Origin: Flexithrix dorotheae DSM 6795
GTDB taxonomy: Bacteria; Bacteroidota; Bacteroidia; Cytophagales; Flammeovirgaceae
NCBI RefSeq assembly: GCF_000379765.1
Contig: NZ_KB903449.1
Location: 179-64,178 of the forward strand
Direction of reading: 5' to 3'
Length of the DNA: 64,000 bases
Shown here: in pieces, positions 1-8,965 of the stretch
How the letters are laid out: every line of letters begins with the position of its first letter
Numbering within the stretch: the stretch's first letter is position 1
Notes under the pieces: model-generated
The model's database searches: none
Told to the model about the DNA's origin: nothing
Seen by the model: the letters and a program-made list of their open reading frames with translations, nothing else
Program-made: the position numbers and the translations under genes

Positions 1-572
1 TTGATACCTAAAACATTATAAACTGCCTTGGTAACCACTTTACCATTATCGCGCACTTTATAAAACATAGCGTCCAACCAGACAATTGGATAAACCGCTG
101 ATAAAGGCCTTTGCTGCCACTCTTTCACCTGAGGAATCACCCGATCAGTAATTTCACTCAATGTGGCGGCCGATACTGCTACATCATACATCTCGGCTAT
201 ATGAGCACTGATATCACGCAAACTCATGCCCAGGCCATACAAGCCAATAATCTTTTCTGACAGACTATCTGCCAGAATCGTCTCCCTTTTCTTGACGATC
301 TCTGGTGTGAAATTACTGTGGCGATCTTGGGGAATATCCAGCTCAATTGGTCCAGACATGCTTTTCACTGTCTTGGGTTTAAAACCATTTCGCTTGTTGC
401 CTTTACTACGTTCTGGCTCATCCAGATGAGTTTCCATCTCGGATTGGAGCGCACTTTCCAAAAATTGTTTCAATAAGGGAGCAAAGGCTCCATCTTTACC
501 GGTTAATGATTGACCACTTTTCAATTGTGAAAGCGCCTTGGATTGTAAAGCTGCTAATTCTTCTGGTGTCAT
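1..572 (-). CDS. IS256-family transposase, N-terminal part (cut by window edge)
   Basis: The minus strand stays open from an ATG at 572 to the window edge, giving about 190 residues of a mutator-type (IS256 family) transposase. Visible family features are the N-terminal LLKQFLESALQSEMETHL segment, the EPERSKGNKRNGF stretch, the GPIELDIPQDR segment, the MSLRDISAHI segment and VWLDAMFYKVRD, which carries the first catalytic Asp of the DDE triad. The remaining catalytic residues and the C-terminus lie outside the window. It acts as a DNA cut-and-paste enzyme for its own element. It lies just beyond the 3' end of the GH43 gene and marks the left border of the carbohydrate cluster. Family assignment is secure; completeness cannot be judged. 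Confidence 0.88.
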   Translation of the reverse strand, partial: MTPEELAALQSKALSQLKSGQSLTGKDGAFAPLLKQFLESALQSEMETHLDEPERSKGNKRNGFKPKTVKSMSGPIELDIPQDRHSNFTPEIVKKRETILADSLSEKIIGLYGLGMSLRDISAHIAEMYDVAVSAATLSEITDRVIPQVKEWQQRPLSAVYPIVWLDAMFYKVRDNGKVVTKAVYNVLGI

Positions 573-618
573 TACTGTCTCTTGTCTAAGTGAATAATAA
601 ATTTAAACTTTTTTTTTC

Positions 619-643
619 CTTAGACAGAAGTCAGTTTACACTC
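619..643 (-). repeat. probable terminal inverted repeat of the IS256-type element
   Basis: Read outward-in on the minus strand this is GAGTGTAAACTGACTTCTGT and following bases, placed about 47-71 bases upstream of the transposase start, where an IS256-family end is expected. The GTGTAAA core is common in ends of this family. The partner repeat is outside the window, so the boundary is inferred. Confidence 0.35.
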
Positions 644-760
644 TCGAATAAAATGGAACAAAATCCGCATTATTAAATTTTAATTGATTTTAAAAATGAA
701 CTTTTCCCCTGGATATGCCCCTGAAGTCCCATTTTGCCACATGACCAAAGAAGAACCAAT

Positions 761-2578
761 TTAATTTTTCCCCCTTAAATTATGACTCTGGCTAATCTCC
801 AGCTCAATTAATCCAAAATGCATTCTCCAGGGGGATGAACTGTCATTTCCAAACATGGTAGTCCACCATTTTTTATTTTTATCCTGAAATACCGTTCCAT
901 GACCAGCATGTGGAACAGCCACTTTTGCTGATGTGTATGGGCCTAGAATATTATCCGACACTCCATACATCATGTCATAAGTACCCTCTAGTCTTAATGG
1001 ACCATTCCATTCCGCCCCAAATAAAATATATTTACCGTCAATTTTCGTTAAACAGTTTCCCTCATAGCCCACATGATGGTTTTCAGTAGTCTGTAACTTG
1101 TGGATAGATGATTCAAAGCCCGTTCTTTCTTTATTTAATTTCCCTAGGTTTCCCCCTCCCCATAAAAAATAAACACTAAGATCATCATCCTCAAAAATAA
1201 ACCCATCTATACCTTTTACAAAAGGCCCTGCCACAACATTTTTGTATGGCCCTTCTGGTCTTCCAGTTTCACTTTTAAAAAGATAAGTAAACCCTTTTTT
1301 TGTCCACAAACTGAAGGTAAGGTAATAGTTATCATCAGATTTCACATATTTAATTTCAGGGGCCCAAAGCATCGTAAAATCTGGAAAATCTCTTCCCAAT
1401 TCGCTCCATTTCCAGATAAAACCAACGTCATCCCACTGTTTCAAATCATTAGATTTCCATAACTTAACCCCTCCTTTATTTAATTGATATCCATAACCAT
1501 CTAAGGTACCAACCAAATAGTAATTTCCATCTCCTCCCAATGTTACAGAAGGATCTCTCATTGTTTCTGAATTAATTATTGGCTTTTTACCAGCCACCGG
1601 GGAATTCTCTAATAAGCATTTGGCAGCGGGTCTTATTTTCCCCTCCGGAGAAAAAGTTAAAGGAACTAAAGCTGGTCTTTCCCTTACCACACCCAACTGA
1701 TCTGAATTAGAAGCACTATAGGTAGCCCATAGTTGGCCATTGGGATCTTCAAATACGGTAGTTTGGGAAGCATGAGGAATGGCAAGATACCGCGGTTCAT
1801 ACGGCCCATAAATATTTTCAGCCACTCCGACAAAAACGTCATCAGTTGGAGATTGCATTCTATTAATTATTTCATTAGCAAAAGCATAATATTTACCTTC
1901 AATCTTTTTAATAAAAATCCCTCCATTTCCAATTTTGCTAATCACCGGCCAGTCTCTTCCTTTCGGAAAATCAAATTCTTTCAAAAACGCTCTGGATGAC
2001 TTGATAAAATGTGGCGCTCCTTTTAGGGCTTTAAGGTCTTTTGAAAGCTCCACGATAAATCCATTGCCGTGTAACAAATAAACAGACCCATTATCATCTT
2101 CAAACAATGAAGGATCAGTTGTATTTTCAACCAGACAATTTCCTGGCTGATATGGCCCTTCAGCATTTCCTGAGGTACTTTCAAGAATTTTTAAACACCC
2201 AGAGTCATCTACCAGAACTATATAAAAATTATTTTTTATATAGTGAATTTCCGGGGCGGTATAACGAAGAGAATCATTAAATACTACTCCTATTTCTTCC
2301 CAATTCTTCAAATCTTTGGATTTCCAAAGCATTACCCCAAGTTGATGCTTTTTCAGGTTGGATCCGGTTAAATAATACCAGCCATCCTTACCTAAGGAAA
2401 TACTGATATCTTTTAAAGGATGATTAAAAAGTGGGGATATGGGTTTCGCATTTTCACCCGGCATAGTCACAGCGCCCAAATCAGCAGAGGGGTGATTAAA
2501 AAATTGCTTTGGGTCTTCCTGAGCCAATAAAGGGATAAAAGGACATAGTAAAAATAGCAAACAAATTCTCTTCATCAT
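761..2578 (-). CDS. tandem GH43-family glycosidase (two five-bladed propeller modules)
   Basis: The 605-residue protein has a signal peptide (residues 1-20, ending LLAQ) and two homologous GH43 modules, about 45-300 and 335-600. Module 2 has the family's base Asp (D342 in MRDPSV), WAPEIKYV, the pKa-modulating Asp (D458) and the general acid Glu in YEGN (E506). Module 1 keeps the base (D57) and modulator (D155) but has Gly (about 219) where the acid Glu should be, so it is probably a binding or inactive module. GH43 enzymes remove arabinofuranose, xylose or galactose units. The protein is likely periplasmic. It is the last of three degradative genes on this strand (GH95, sulfatase, GH43), separated by several hundred bases each. 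Specificity is unknown. Confidence 0.85.
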   Translation of the reverse strand: MMKRICLLFLLCPFIPLLAQEDPKQFFNHPSADLGAVTMPGENAKPISPLFNHPLKDISISLGKDGWYYLTGSNLKKHQLGVMLWKSKDLKNWEEIGVVFNDSLRYTAPEIHYIKNNFYIVLVDDSGCLKILESTSGNAEGPYQPGNCLVENTTDPSLFEDDNGSVYLLHGNGFIVELSKDLKALKGAPHFIKSSRAFLKEFDFPKGRDWPVISKIGNGGIFIKKIEGKYYAFANEIINRMQSPTDDVFVGVAENIYGPYEPRYLAIPHASQTTVFEDPNGQLWATYSASNSDQLGVVRERPALVPLTFSPEGKIRPAAKCLLENSPVAGKKPIINSETMRDPSVTLGGDGNYYLVGTLDGYGYQLNKGGVKLWKSNDLKQWDDVGFIWKWSELGRDFPDFTMLWAPEIKYVKSDDNYYLTFSLWTKKGFTYLFKSETGRPEGPYKNVVAGPFVKGIDGFIFEDDDLSVYFLWGGGNLGKLNKERTGFESSIHKLQTTENHHVGYEGNCLTKIDGKYILFGAEWNGPLRLEGTYDMMYGVSDNILGPYTSAKVAVPHAGHGTVFQDKNKKWWTTMFGNDSSSPWRMHFGLIELEISQSHNLRGKN

Positions 2579-2956
2579 ATTTCATTTTCATTTATAACCT
2601 AAATGATTCAAAGAAATATGGTATTTTCCCTTATTGGAAAATTGAGCGTTTTTACTTTTTGTTCATTTGTACAATATGGGAAATTTTATATTTCAAGCAA
2701 TTCGAATAGATGCATAAGTAAGTTGGTCCCAATATAAAGTAGGCTTTTATAGAAATCCGATAAGCTGAACATTCTCCTTTTTTTCAACATAATAACATTT
2801 TCATTTCCAGCATTTTGCCTGATCCAAATTTATTTAGGTCGGGCAAATTTCATTTGTAATTATATTTAAACTTTGTGGAGCTATGCTTAAAATCACCTTT
2901 AAATCCTAATTAAGAACAATAGTGATAAAATGATGGTTAAAAGAACTGCTTTTAGC
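2579..2956. other. intergenic region, no gene seen
   Basis: These 378 AT-rich bases lie between the sulfatase (upstream on the minus strand) and the GH43 gene. I see no open frame worth calling and no strong hairpin. A promoter for the GH43 gene could lie here, but no clear TAnnTTTG element stands out. Confidence 0.5.
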
Positions 2957-4609
2957 TTATGGCAAAATAAGCGCTTGTTTTTTTATTTCCGGACCAGACC
3001 ATTCCAGTTTCCTGTTTGGCCCAGACTTGCCCTGATATTTAACTTGAAGTTGGTAGCTACCAGGTAAAAGGTAAACAATTCGGTAATTGGTAATTTCAGG
3101 ATTATTTCCAATATCCTCCACAAGCAATTTGTCATTAATCATTAACTTTCCAATTCCATTAAAATAGAAAGTGTAAAATCCTTTTCTTTCTATTTTAAGA
3201 TTACCATTCACACCTGGTTCAATTGGATTATATGCAATCTCCCCAAAATGTTTGATAGGTTTATTTCTTTGGTGCTCTAAAGCATAAAGCTCAGTAGTCA
3301 ATCCCTTATCTCCACAATATGCCATCCACTCTTTTAGGACCTTTTTCATTTCTTCGATGATAGATTGAAATTCTGGTTCATTGACCAGGTTTTTCATATT
3401 ATAAGGATCATTTTCTTCCTCAAAAAATTCAAACTCAGGCCGATTTTTATAGCGTTTGACAAGTTTCAAATGTTCAGGATTATTACTCTGTTCCCATTCT
3501 TTAAAATAATTATTCTTCTCGGTAACATTATTTTGGAAGGCCATTTCAGCAGAAATATTCCAAATCAATCGATATTTCCCATTGGATACACTTCTAATTG
3601 GATAATACTCCGACCCATTATAAATACCCCTTGTGGTTTGAATTCCAAATGTATAAGATTTATGAATGTTTGTTTCCTGATTTAATATGGGCATTAATGA
3701 TTTTCCATCCAAATTATTTTGTTCAGATTCTCCTGCCAAATCTATGAAAGTCGGTACGATATCGAGATAGTCTACTAATGCATCAGAGACTGAACCTGGG
3801 GATATTTTCCCCGGCCATTTCACAATTAAAGCGGAAGAAAGACCAGCATTATACAAAGTCCACTTTGCAAATGGGAAACTATTTCCCTGTTCACTTGCAA
3901 AAAAGACGATAGTATTTTCCTCCTGATTATATTTTTTCAATAGCTCCAAAGTTTGTTTAACCTGATTATCCAGATAATTAATTTCAGCCAGATAGTTCCT
4001 GAATTGTCTTCTGGTTTCAGGGGTATCTGCCAAATAGGGAGGCAACTTTATGGAATTTAAATCAAAAAGAGTAGAATCTCCCTTATTCCATGGACTATGA
4101 GGTTCTGTGGAACAAATAAATAAGCAAAACTTTTCGTCCTTTTGAGTAGCTCCTGAAATAAATTTTTCCACCTCCGTAAAATCAGGGTTCTTCTCCTTTT
4201 TTGCATGGCCCTCAAGGTATTCAAAAGGAAAGACTTCTTGTGGTAAAATATGTCTTTTACCAGCAAGCGCAACCCTATAGTTTAATGGTTTTAAATAATG
4301 TACAATTGACTTTATATTGTTATATGCCATTGTATGATTGGGATAGGCTCCGGACCTGACTGGAAAAACACCAGTCATTAGGCTATGCCTGGTAGGAGAA
4401 CACATTGGAGCAGCCTGGTAGCAGCGTGTAAACTTCATCCCATCCAGGGCTAACTGATCAATTGTAGGAGTGACAGCATCTTTACTCCCATAAGTACCAA
4501 TATCCCATTTGGTACAGTCATCCGCCAATATAAACACAATATTGGGTGCATCATTTGCACTGGAATTTTTAAAAACTATTAAAAAAAACAAAAACAGTAA
4601 ATACTTCAT
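2957..4609 (-). CDS. S1 family sulfatase with C-terminal PA14-like domain
   Basis: The 550-residue exported protein (signal peptide about 1-18) is a type I sulfatase. NIVFILADD gives the paired metal-binding acidic residues, and C70 in CSPTR is the cysteine converted to formylglycine. The catalytic domain runs to about residue 455. The last 85 residues (KGFYTFYFNGIGKLMIND to the end) resemble the PA14/carbohydrate-binding tail found on some glycan sulfatases. It removes sulfate esters from a polysaccharide or oligosaccharide in the periplasm. It needs a formylglycine-generating enzyme, which is not in this window. It lies between GH43 and GH95 genes on the same strand, supporting a sulfated fucose- or galactose-containing substrate. 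The sulfated sugar and position cannot be deduced. Confidence 0.9.
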   Translation of the reverse strand: MKYLLFLFFLIVFKNSSANDAPNIVFILADDCTKWDIGTYGSKDAVTPTIDQLALDGMKFTRCYQAAPMCSPTRHSLMTGVFPVRSGAYPNHTMAYNNIKSIVHYLKPLNYRVALAGKRHILPQEVFPFEYLEGHAKKEKNPDFTEVEKFISGATQKDEKFCLFICSTEPHSPWNKGDSTLFDLNSIKLPPYLADTPETRRQFRNYLAEINYLDNQVKQTLELLKKYNQEENTIVFFASEQGNSFPFAKWTLYNAGLSSALIVKWPGKISPGSVSDALVDYLDIVPTFIDLAGESEQNNLDGKSLMPILNQETNIHKSYTFGIQTTRGIYNGSEYYPIRSVSNGKYRLIWNISAEMAFQNNVTEKNNYFKEWEQSNNPEHLKLVKRYKNRPEFEFFEEENDPYNMKNLVNEPEFQSIIEEMKKVLKEWMAYCGDKGLTTELYALEHQRNKPIKHFGEIAYNPIEPGVNGNLKIERKGFYTFYFNGIGKLMINDKLLVEDIGNNPEITNYRIVYLLPGSYQLQVKYQGKSGPNRKLEWSGPEIKKQALILP

Positions 4610-5253
4610 TTTATATCTAATTATTTTTAATAAGTTGTAGCAAATTCCATTAATCAGTTCTCAGGTTAAAGCTTATAGTAAAGCTAATAATTCCAATAAT
4701 TTTCCATCCTAATTCTTTCAATGCTTAACAACCTAATTCAACTCAAATAAAAATTCAATTGGGACCTCCAGACTCATTGGAATAAGATTCTATATTATTG
4801 ACTGAGGGCTTTTTTGTCAACTCCTTAAAGTATTCTAATAACTTTTCTATTTCCATTTCTGTCCCTCAATCTGTTATTTTCCCTTCTCGCGAAACTTTGC
4901 TTTTTATTCCTTGAATTAAAAGAGCAGTGTCTTCGGTATAAATCTAATGAAAAAGATGAGATTTAATAGAAAAATCGGGTTCAGTAAAAATTCAGAAAGA
5001 TCAATCCAAAGCCAATGGAATTTGATCCTTTTTTACTGTATTTAGCTTATTTTTATTATTAATGTTATCATTGTTTTCTGTATTTTCATACTACCAACTA
5101 GCAATCATTACTCAGCCTACTTTGAATTAAAAATAATTCCACCGCAGCGTTAAATTAAAAATTATCTTGCTGCTCCAGGCCTTGATCATTCATTCAACTA
5201 CACAGGAATTGATAAATCCCTAATTAGTTTTTATTTCAATTCTTAATATTTGC
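4610..5253. other. intergenic region with one doubtful small ORF
   Basis: These 644 AT-rich bases separate GH95 and sulfatase genes. On the minus strand a 33-codon frame (4856 to 4755) begins ATG GAA ATA GAA, has a GAGGGA purine run about 5 bases upstream and encodes MEIEKLLEYFKELTKKPSV plus a short tail. It has gene-like composition but no recognised relative. It may be a tiny gene or the tail of a lost one. Nothing else is recognised. Confidence 0.35.
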
Positions 5254-7686
5254 CTAATTAAATGATAGTGTTTGGGTTTCATCAGCGGTTAAGGTCACCT
5301 TTCTACTTTTTGTTCCTGCGAATACCTCCACAGAGCCACCTATCGGTGAATAGATTTTGGCCATGGTTACTTCACCATCTTTCCATTCAAAGGCGATTTC
5401 GAAATTTCCTCTGGCCTTAAGCCCTTTCACTTTTCCACTTTTCCAGGATTTTGGCATTGCAGGTAGTAAGTAAATCTTGCCTGGTGCATGTGACTGGACA
5501 AGCATTTCAGCCACACCAGCAGTACCTCCCAAATTCCCATCAATCTGGAAAATTCTTGGCGGATGCAAATCCAGTAAGTTCGTTTCTAATTGTTCACTGA
5601 TCAAAGCATTTAGGTGTTCCAAAGATTTATCCCCATTCTTAAGACGGGCATAAAAACTGATGATCCATGCCCTACTCCAACCGGTCTGACCGCCACCAGC
5701 CGAGAGGCGCTTTTCTATAGTGTTTTCAGCTGCTGCGAACAGTTCAGGCGTTTCTCCGGAGATTTGCGAGGATGGATACAATCCAAATAAATGCGAAATA
5801 TGCCTATGTCCAACTTCCGTTTCCTCATAGTCTTCATACCATTCCTGTATGGTGCCATCTGCACCTATTTTTGTATCAGGTAACTTTTTCAAAGCTGTTT
5901 CTATTTGTGGAGTCAGTTCGTTTAAATTCAACTCTTTCTCGGCCTCCAGGCATGCCTGAAAAACATCCTGAATGATTTGAATATCAATGCTGGCCGCAAC
6001 TGTATTCTTTTGCTTTTTACCCGTTTTAGGATCAATATAAGTGTTTTCCGGAGAATATGATGGTGCTGTTACCAATTCGCCCTTATCATTTTCCTTAAGA
6101 AAATCCAGGATAAATTGTGTTGCTCCAAAGATCATGGGATATGCATTTTCCTTTAAATATTCCTTGTCTTTTGTAAACTCATAGTGTCTCCAGATCGTCA
6201 GGGACATCCATGCTCCAGCAAGTGGATAACTATAGCCATTCGTTACTTGCGATTCTTTAGTAGACCCATTAGGAGTAACCCTCCCTAAGGGACTGGTCGC
6301 ATGGTGAATCATCCAACCGTCAGAACCGATGTACTTTTGAGCAGTCTCCTTTCCTATCTCCGTCAATCCTACCATGTAATTCGTCAACGGCACCAAAGAC
6401 TCAGACAGGTTACAAACTTCAGCTGGCCAATAATTCATCTGGAGGTTAATGTTTAAGTGGTAATCCGATTCCCAGGCCGCCCACATATTCTCATTCCAGA
6501 TGCCCTGAAGGTTCGCTGGTAAAACTGCTTTTTGCATACCACTTGACATGAGCAGATATCTTCCGTATTGGAAAAATAAAATAGCCAGCCCTACATCTTC
6601 CTTTCCTTCTCTCAGCCGGGCCAAACGTTCATTGGTAGGCAGACTGTCCAAAGAAGAGCCCTCAATTTCCAACTGGACCCGATTAAAAAGTCTACCATGG
6701 GCCGCAACATGTTTATTTTTTAGCGCTTCGTATGGAATTTTTACAGCAGTCTCAAGTTTTTGAAGTGAATTTTTCCTTGCATCAATGCTTCGATTAAAGT
6801 TCATCTCCTCCAGATTGTAATCAGTCGCAGCACTTACAATCAGGGTAAATTCGGAAGCATCCTCAATCACTAGTTCCTCTCCTTCAGCAGATACCTTCCC
6901 ATTTGTAGAAGAAATAGCAACATGACTATTGAACTTCATGTGGTAGCCTCCCTGACCTGAGCCTCCAGCGTTATCATCGTAACCATCAGGGTCGTCAAAG
7001 ATTTGTCCATTTACTTCCAGTATTTTATCCGACAGAATATCCCTGGTGATATCCTTTTCCCGATCGAAGCGAACTTTGCAGGACGTTAACACATCATCCA
7101 GACTTTTGAAGTGATAAACAATCACATCGTATTCGGCTGAAACGAAAGATTCTCTGAGGTATCGTTTTCCGTTTATAGCATATTCTATAGCGGAGACTCC
7201 TTGCTCTATATCTAAATATCGCCTGTAGGTCTCAGGAGTAGTCTGATGATTGAATTGGAGAAATAAATCACCTAAAGGCTGATAAGAGCGAATAGAGGTA
7301 GGGGAAATCACCAGGTTTTCCATGCCGTAGTCAAAGGCTTCTTCATACTTTCCCTCAAGATTTAATTGTTGAAACTTCTCATAATGTTTTCCCACCTGAT
7401 CAGGGTAAGGGTTTTCTGGCATCCCGGCCCAAAGGCTTTCTTCATTTAGCTGAAGATGATCCTCCTTCACCCCTCCAAAAACCATAGCGCCAAGTCTTCC
7501 ATTTCCTAAAGGTAGGGCTTCGAACCATTCTGAAGAAGGCTCATTATACCATAATGTGTTACCAGAAAAAACTTTTGCAGGTTGTTGATCCGCACAACCT
7601 GAAAGCAGCAGGCACAGTACGATTAGTGGGGCAGTAATACCTTTAAGATTTATCAAATGATTGTTTTGCTTTATTAATTGTTTCAT
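5254..7686 (-). CDS. GH95 alpha-L-fucosidase-type enzyme (or alpha-L-galactosidase), lipoprotein
   Basis: The 810-residue protein matches GH95 in length and motifs. A lipobox ends at C31 (LLLSGC), so it is membrane anchored. The N-terminal beta domain starts with LWYNEPSSEWFEALPLGNG. The (alpha/alpha)6 domain carries the paired Asn of HLNINLQMNYWP (N412, N414), SPEN with E547, HRHISHLFGLYP and QIDGNLGG with D716. These match the catalytic Asn, Glu and Asp known from the bifidobacterial 1,2-alpha-L-fucosidase. It should remove terminal alpha-L-fucose or alpha-L-galactose by inversion. The stretch before LPANLQG reads SSGMQKAV, unlike the usual SSRPG-type sequence, so specificity may differ. 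It sits directly downstream of the LacI-type regulator (23-bp gap). Confidence 0.9.
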   Translation of the reverse strand: MKQLIKQNNHLINLKGITAPLIVLCLLLSGCADQQPAKVFSGNTLWYNEPSSEWFEALPLGNGRLGAMVFGGVKEDHLQLNEESLWAGMPENPYPDQVGKHYEKFQQLNLEGKYEEAFDYGMENLVISPTSIRSYQPLGDLFLQFNHQTTPETYRRYLDIEQGVSAIEYAINGKRYLRESFVSAEYDVIVYHFKSLDDVLTSCKVRFDREKDITRDILSDKILEVNGQIFDDPDGYDDNAGGSGQGGYHMKFNSHVAISSTNGKVSAEGEELVIEDASEFTLIVSAATDYNLEEMNFNRSIDARKNSLQKLETAVKIPYEALKNKHVAAHGRLFNRVQLEIEGSSLDSLPTNERLARLREGKEDVGLAILFFQYGRYLLMSSGMQKAVLPANLQGIWNENMWAAWESDYHLNINLQMNYWPAEVCNLSESLVPLTNYMVGLTEIGKETAQKYIGSDGWMIHHATSPLGRVTPNGSTKESQVTNGYSYPLAGAWMSLTIWRHYEFTKDKEYLKENAYPMIFGATQFILDFLKENDKGELVTAPSYSPENTYIDPKTGKKQKNTVAASIDIQIIQDVFQACLEAEKELNLNELTPQIETALKKLPDTKIGADGTIQEWYEDYEETEVGHRHISHLFGLYPSSQISGETPELFAAAENTIEKRLSAGGGQTGWSRAWIISFYARLKNGDKSLEHLNALISEQLETNLLDLHPPRIFQIDGNLGGTAGVAEMLVQSHAPGKIYLLPAMPKSWKSGKVKGLKARGNFEIAFEWKDGEVTMAKIYSPIGGSVEVFAGTKSRKVTLTADETQTLSFN

Positions 7687-7708
7687 ATAACTTATTAATT
7701 TCTCTTTT

Positions 7709-8728
7709 TCAATTTCTGATCTTAGATGATTCCCTAATATTTAAAATGCCATTAAGAATTACAGTTTCCGGAGTTGTATTTTCACTCTCCATTTGTTTTA
7801 AGAGAAGATTGGCTGCGATTTCTCCCATTTCATAAGTAGGCTGGGCAACACTTGTAAGTGGTGGGAAAACCAGTTCAGCGAATGGTGTTTCTGAAAAACC
7901 GGTAATAGCGATGTCATCGGGAACCCTTAAATTATGTTTTCTAATAACACGCATGGCTCCAAGTGCTATCATGTCATTTCCACAGATGATTCCTTCCGGA
8001 AGGTTACCTGAATCAATAATTTTTTCCATAACTCTTTCCCCTTCCTCTACCAATAGTCCGGTTTCAATAATCCACTCAGGATCCACTTTGATTTTGTGTT
8101 TGTTCATGGCCCTTTTATATCCTTCCATACGCTTTTTTGAAAGCAGTAAGTGCTTATAGGCTGAGAAGTGAAAGATTTTTTTTAAACCCTGGGATATCAG
8201 ATGTTCTGTGGCAAAAAATGACCATTTAAAGTCGTCAAATATGACTTTAGACGCTGTTAAAGCATCATTGTATCTATTGAAAAATACAATGGGATATCCC
8301 TGATCGATAAGACTTTTGTAATAATCAAGGTTATGGGTTTCTCTTGATAAGGAAATAATAAGACCATCCACCATATTTTCCTCCAGCGTTTTCACATTCA
8401 TGAGCTCCATCTCGAAGGATTCATTGGATTGCATAATTAAAACCTGATAACCCTTTTTTATAAGCACTTCCTGAATGCCTATAATTACCTCTGGGAAAAA
8501 TGCATTTACAAATTCCGGAATGACCACCCCTACATTAAAGGTTTTGCGGGAGGTCAGTTTTTTAGCTATAGGATTAGGATGATAACCCATAGCTTTTCCC
8601 ACTTTTAAAATCCGTTCTTTAGTCTCTTTTTTGATATCATTCCGATCATTAAAAGCTTTTGATACAGCCGATACCGAAACATTTAATTCCTTGGCGACAT
8701 CTTTTATGGTTACGTGTTTCATCTTCAT
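7709..8728 (-). CDS. LacI/GalR-family transcriptional regulator
   Basis: The N-terminal helix-turn-helix (VTIKDVAKELNVSVSAVSKAF) is followed by the hinge and a periplasmic-binding-protein-like sugar sensor (NVGVVIPEF to the end), giving about 339 residues, normal for the family. The frame stays open upstream to 8866, but residues there do not look like LacI and would be read across the operator cluster. The ATG at 8728 (or 8722, two codons later) places the helix-turn-helix at the N-terminus as usual. It presumably senses a sugar from the GH95/GH43 substrate and controls both its own gene with GH95 and, possibly, the divergent symporter gene. Effector and sign of regulation are unknown. Confidence 0.92.
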   Translation of the reverse strand: MKMKHVTIKDVAKELNVSVSAVSKAFNDRNDIKKETKERILKVGKAMGYHPNPIAKKLTSRKTFNVGVVIPEFVNAFFPEVIIGIQEVLIKKGYQVLIMQSNESFEMELMNVKTLEENMVDGLIISLSRETHNLDYYKSLIDQGYPIVFFNRYNDALTASKVIFDDFKWSFFATEHLISQGLKKIFHFSAYKHLLLSKKRMEGYKRAMNKHKIKVDPEWIIETGLLVEEGERVMEKIIDSGNLPEGIICGNDMIALGAMRVIRKHNLRVPDDIAITGFSETPFAELVFPPLTSVAQPTYEMGEIAANLLLKQMESENTTPETVILNGILNIRESSKIRN

Positions 8729-8743
8729 ATTTTGAGAGTGCAG

Positions 8744-8751
8744 CGAAGATA
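8744..8751 (-). promoter_or_regulatory. possible -7 promoter element of the LacI-type gene
   Basis: TATCTTCG on the minus strand differs by one base from the Bacteroidota TAnnTTTG element and lies about 16 bases upstream of the chosen start. The operator cluster lies immediately upstream, where the -33 region would be, so a bound repressor would block RNA polymerase. Confidence 0.3.
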
Positions 8752-8761
8752 CAAAATTTTC

Positions 8762-8804
8762 GAAAACGGTTTCGGTTTTCGAAAACGGTTTCGAAAGCGC
8801 TTTC
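8762..8804. promoter_or_regulatory. three LacI-type operators in tandem
   Basis: GAAAACGGTTTC occurs twice (8762-8773 and 8781-8792) and the perfect palindrome GAAAGCGCTTTC follows without a gap (8793-8804). All have the central CG and GAAA...TTTC arms typical of LacI/GalR-family operators. They begin 34 bases upstream of the LacI-type gene start and about 160 bases upstream of the divergent symporter gene. This indicates autoregulation and possibly shared control. Confidence 0.75.
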
Positions 8805-8898
8805 ACTAAAATAGCAAGTGTTATTTTAGGATTAAGCAGGCAGCTATACCTACCTTTAATTCTCATTAAGTAATGAGATAAAATTTAATCTATAGAAT

Positions 8899-8912
8899 GT
8901 GCCCTTTGGCAC
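8899..8912. promoter_or_regulatory. short inverted repeat upstream of the symporter
   Basis: GTGCC-CTTT-GGCAC is a perfect 5-bp-arm inverted repeat 54 bases before the symporter GTG start. It could be a protein-binding site or a small leader hairpin. No further support. Confidence 0.25.
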
Positions 8913-8965
8913 GAAGTGCAACAAGTTGATACTGAGATGAAAAATAGGGACTTAAATTCAAAATT

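Noticed and set aside
1733-1999. 88-codon plus-strand frame inside the tandem GH43 gene
   Set aside because: Antisense shadow in a well-supported GH43 module.
8729-8866. 46-codon N-terminal extension of the LacI-type regulator
   Set aside because: It reads across the operator cluster and would place the helix-turn-helix far from the N-terminus, unlike all LacI-family proteins.
8927-8937. Shared TTGATACTGAGAT at about 8926 and 61229
   Set aside because: Exact 13-base matches are expected many times by chance in 64 kb.
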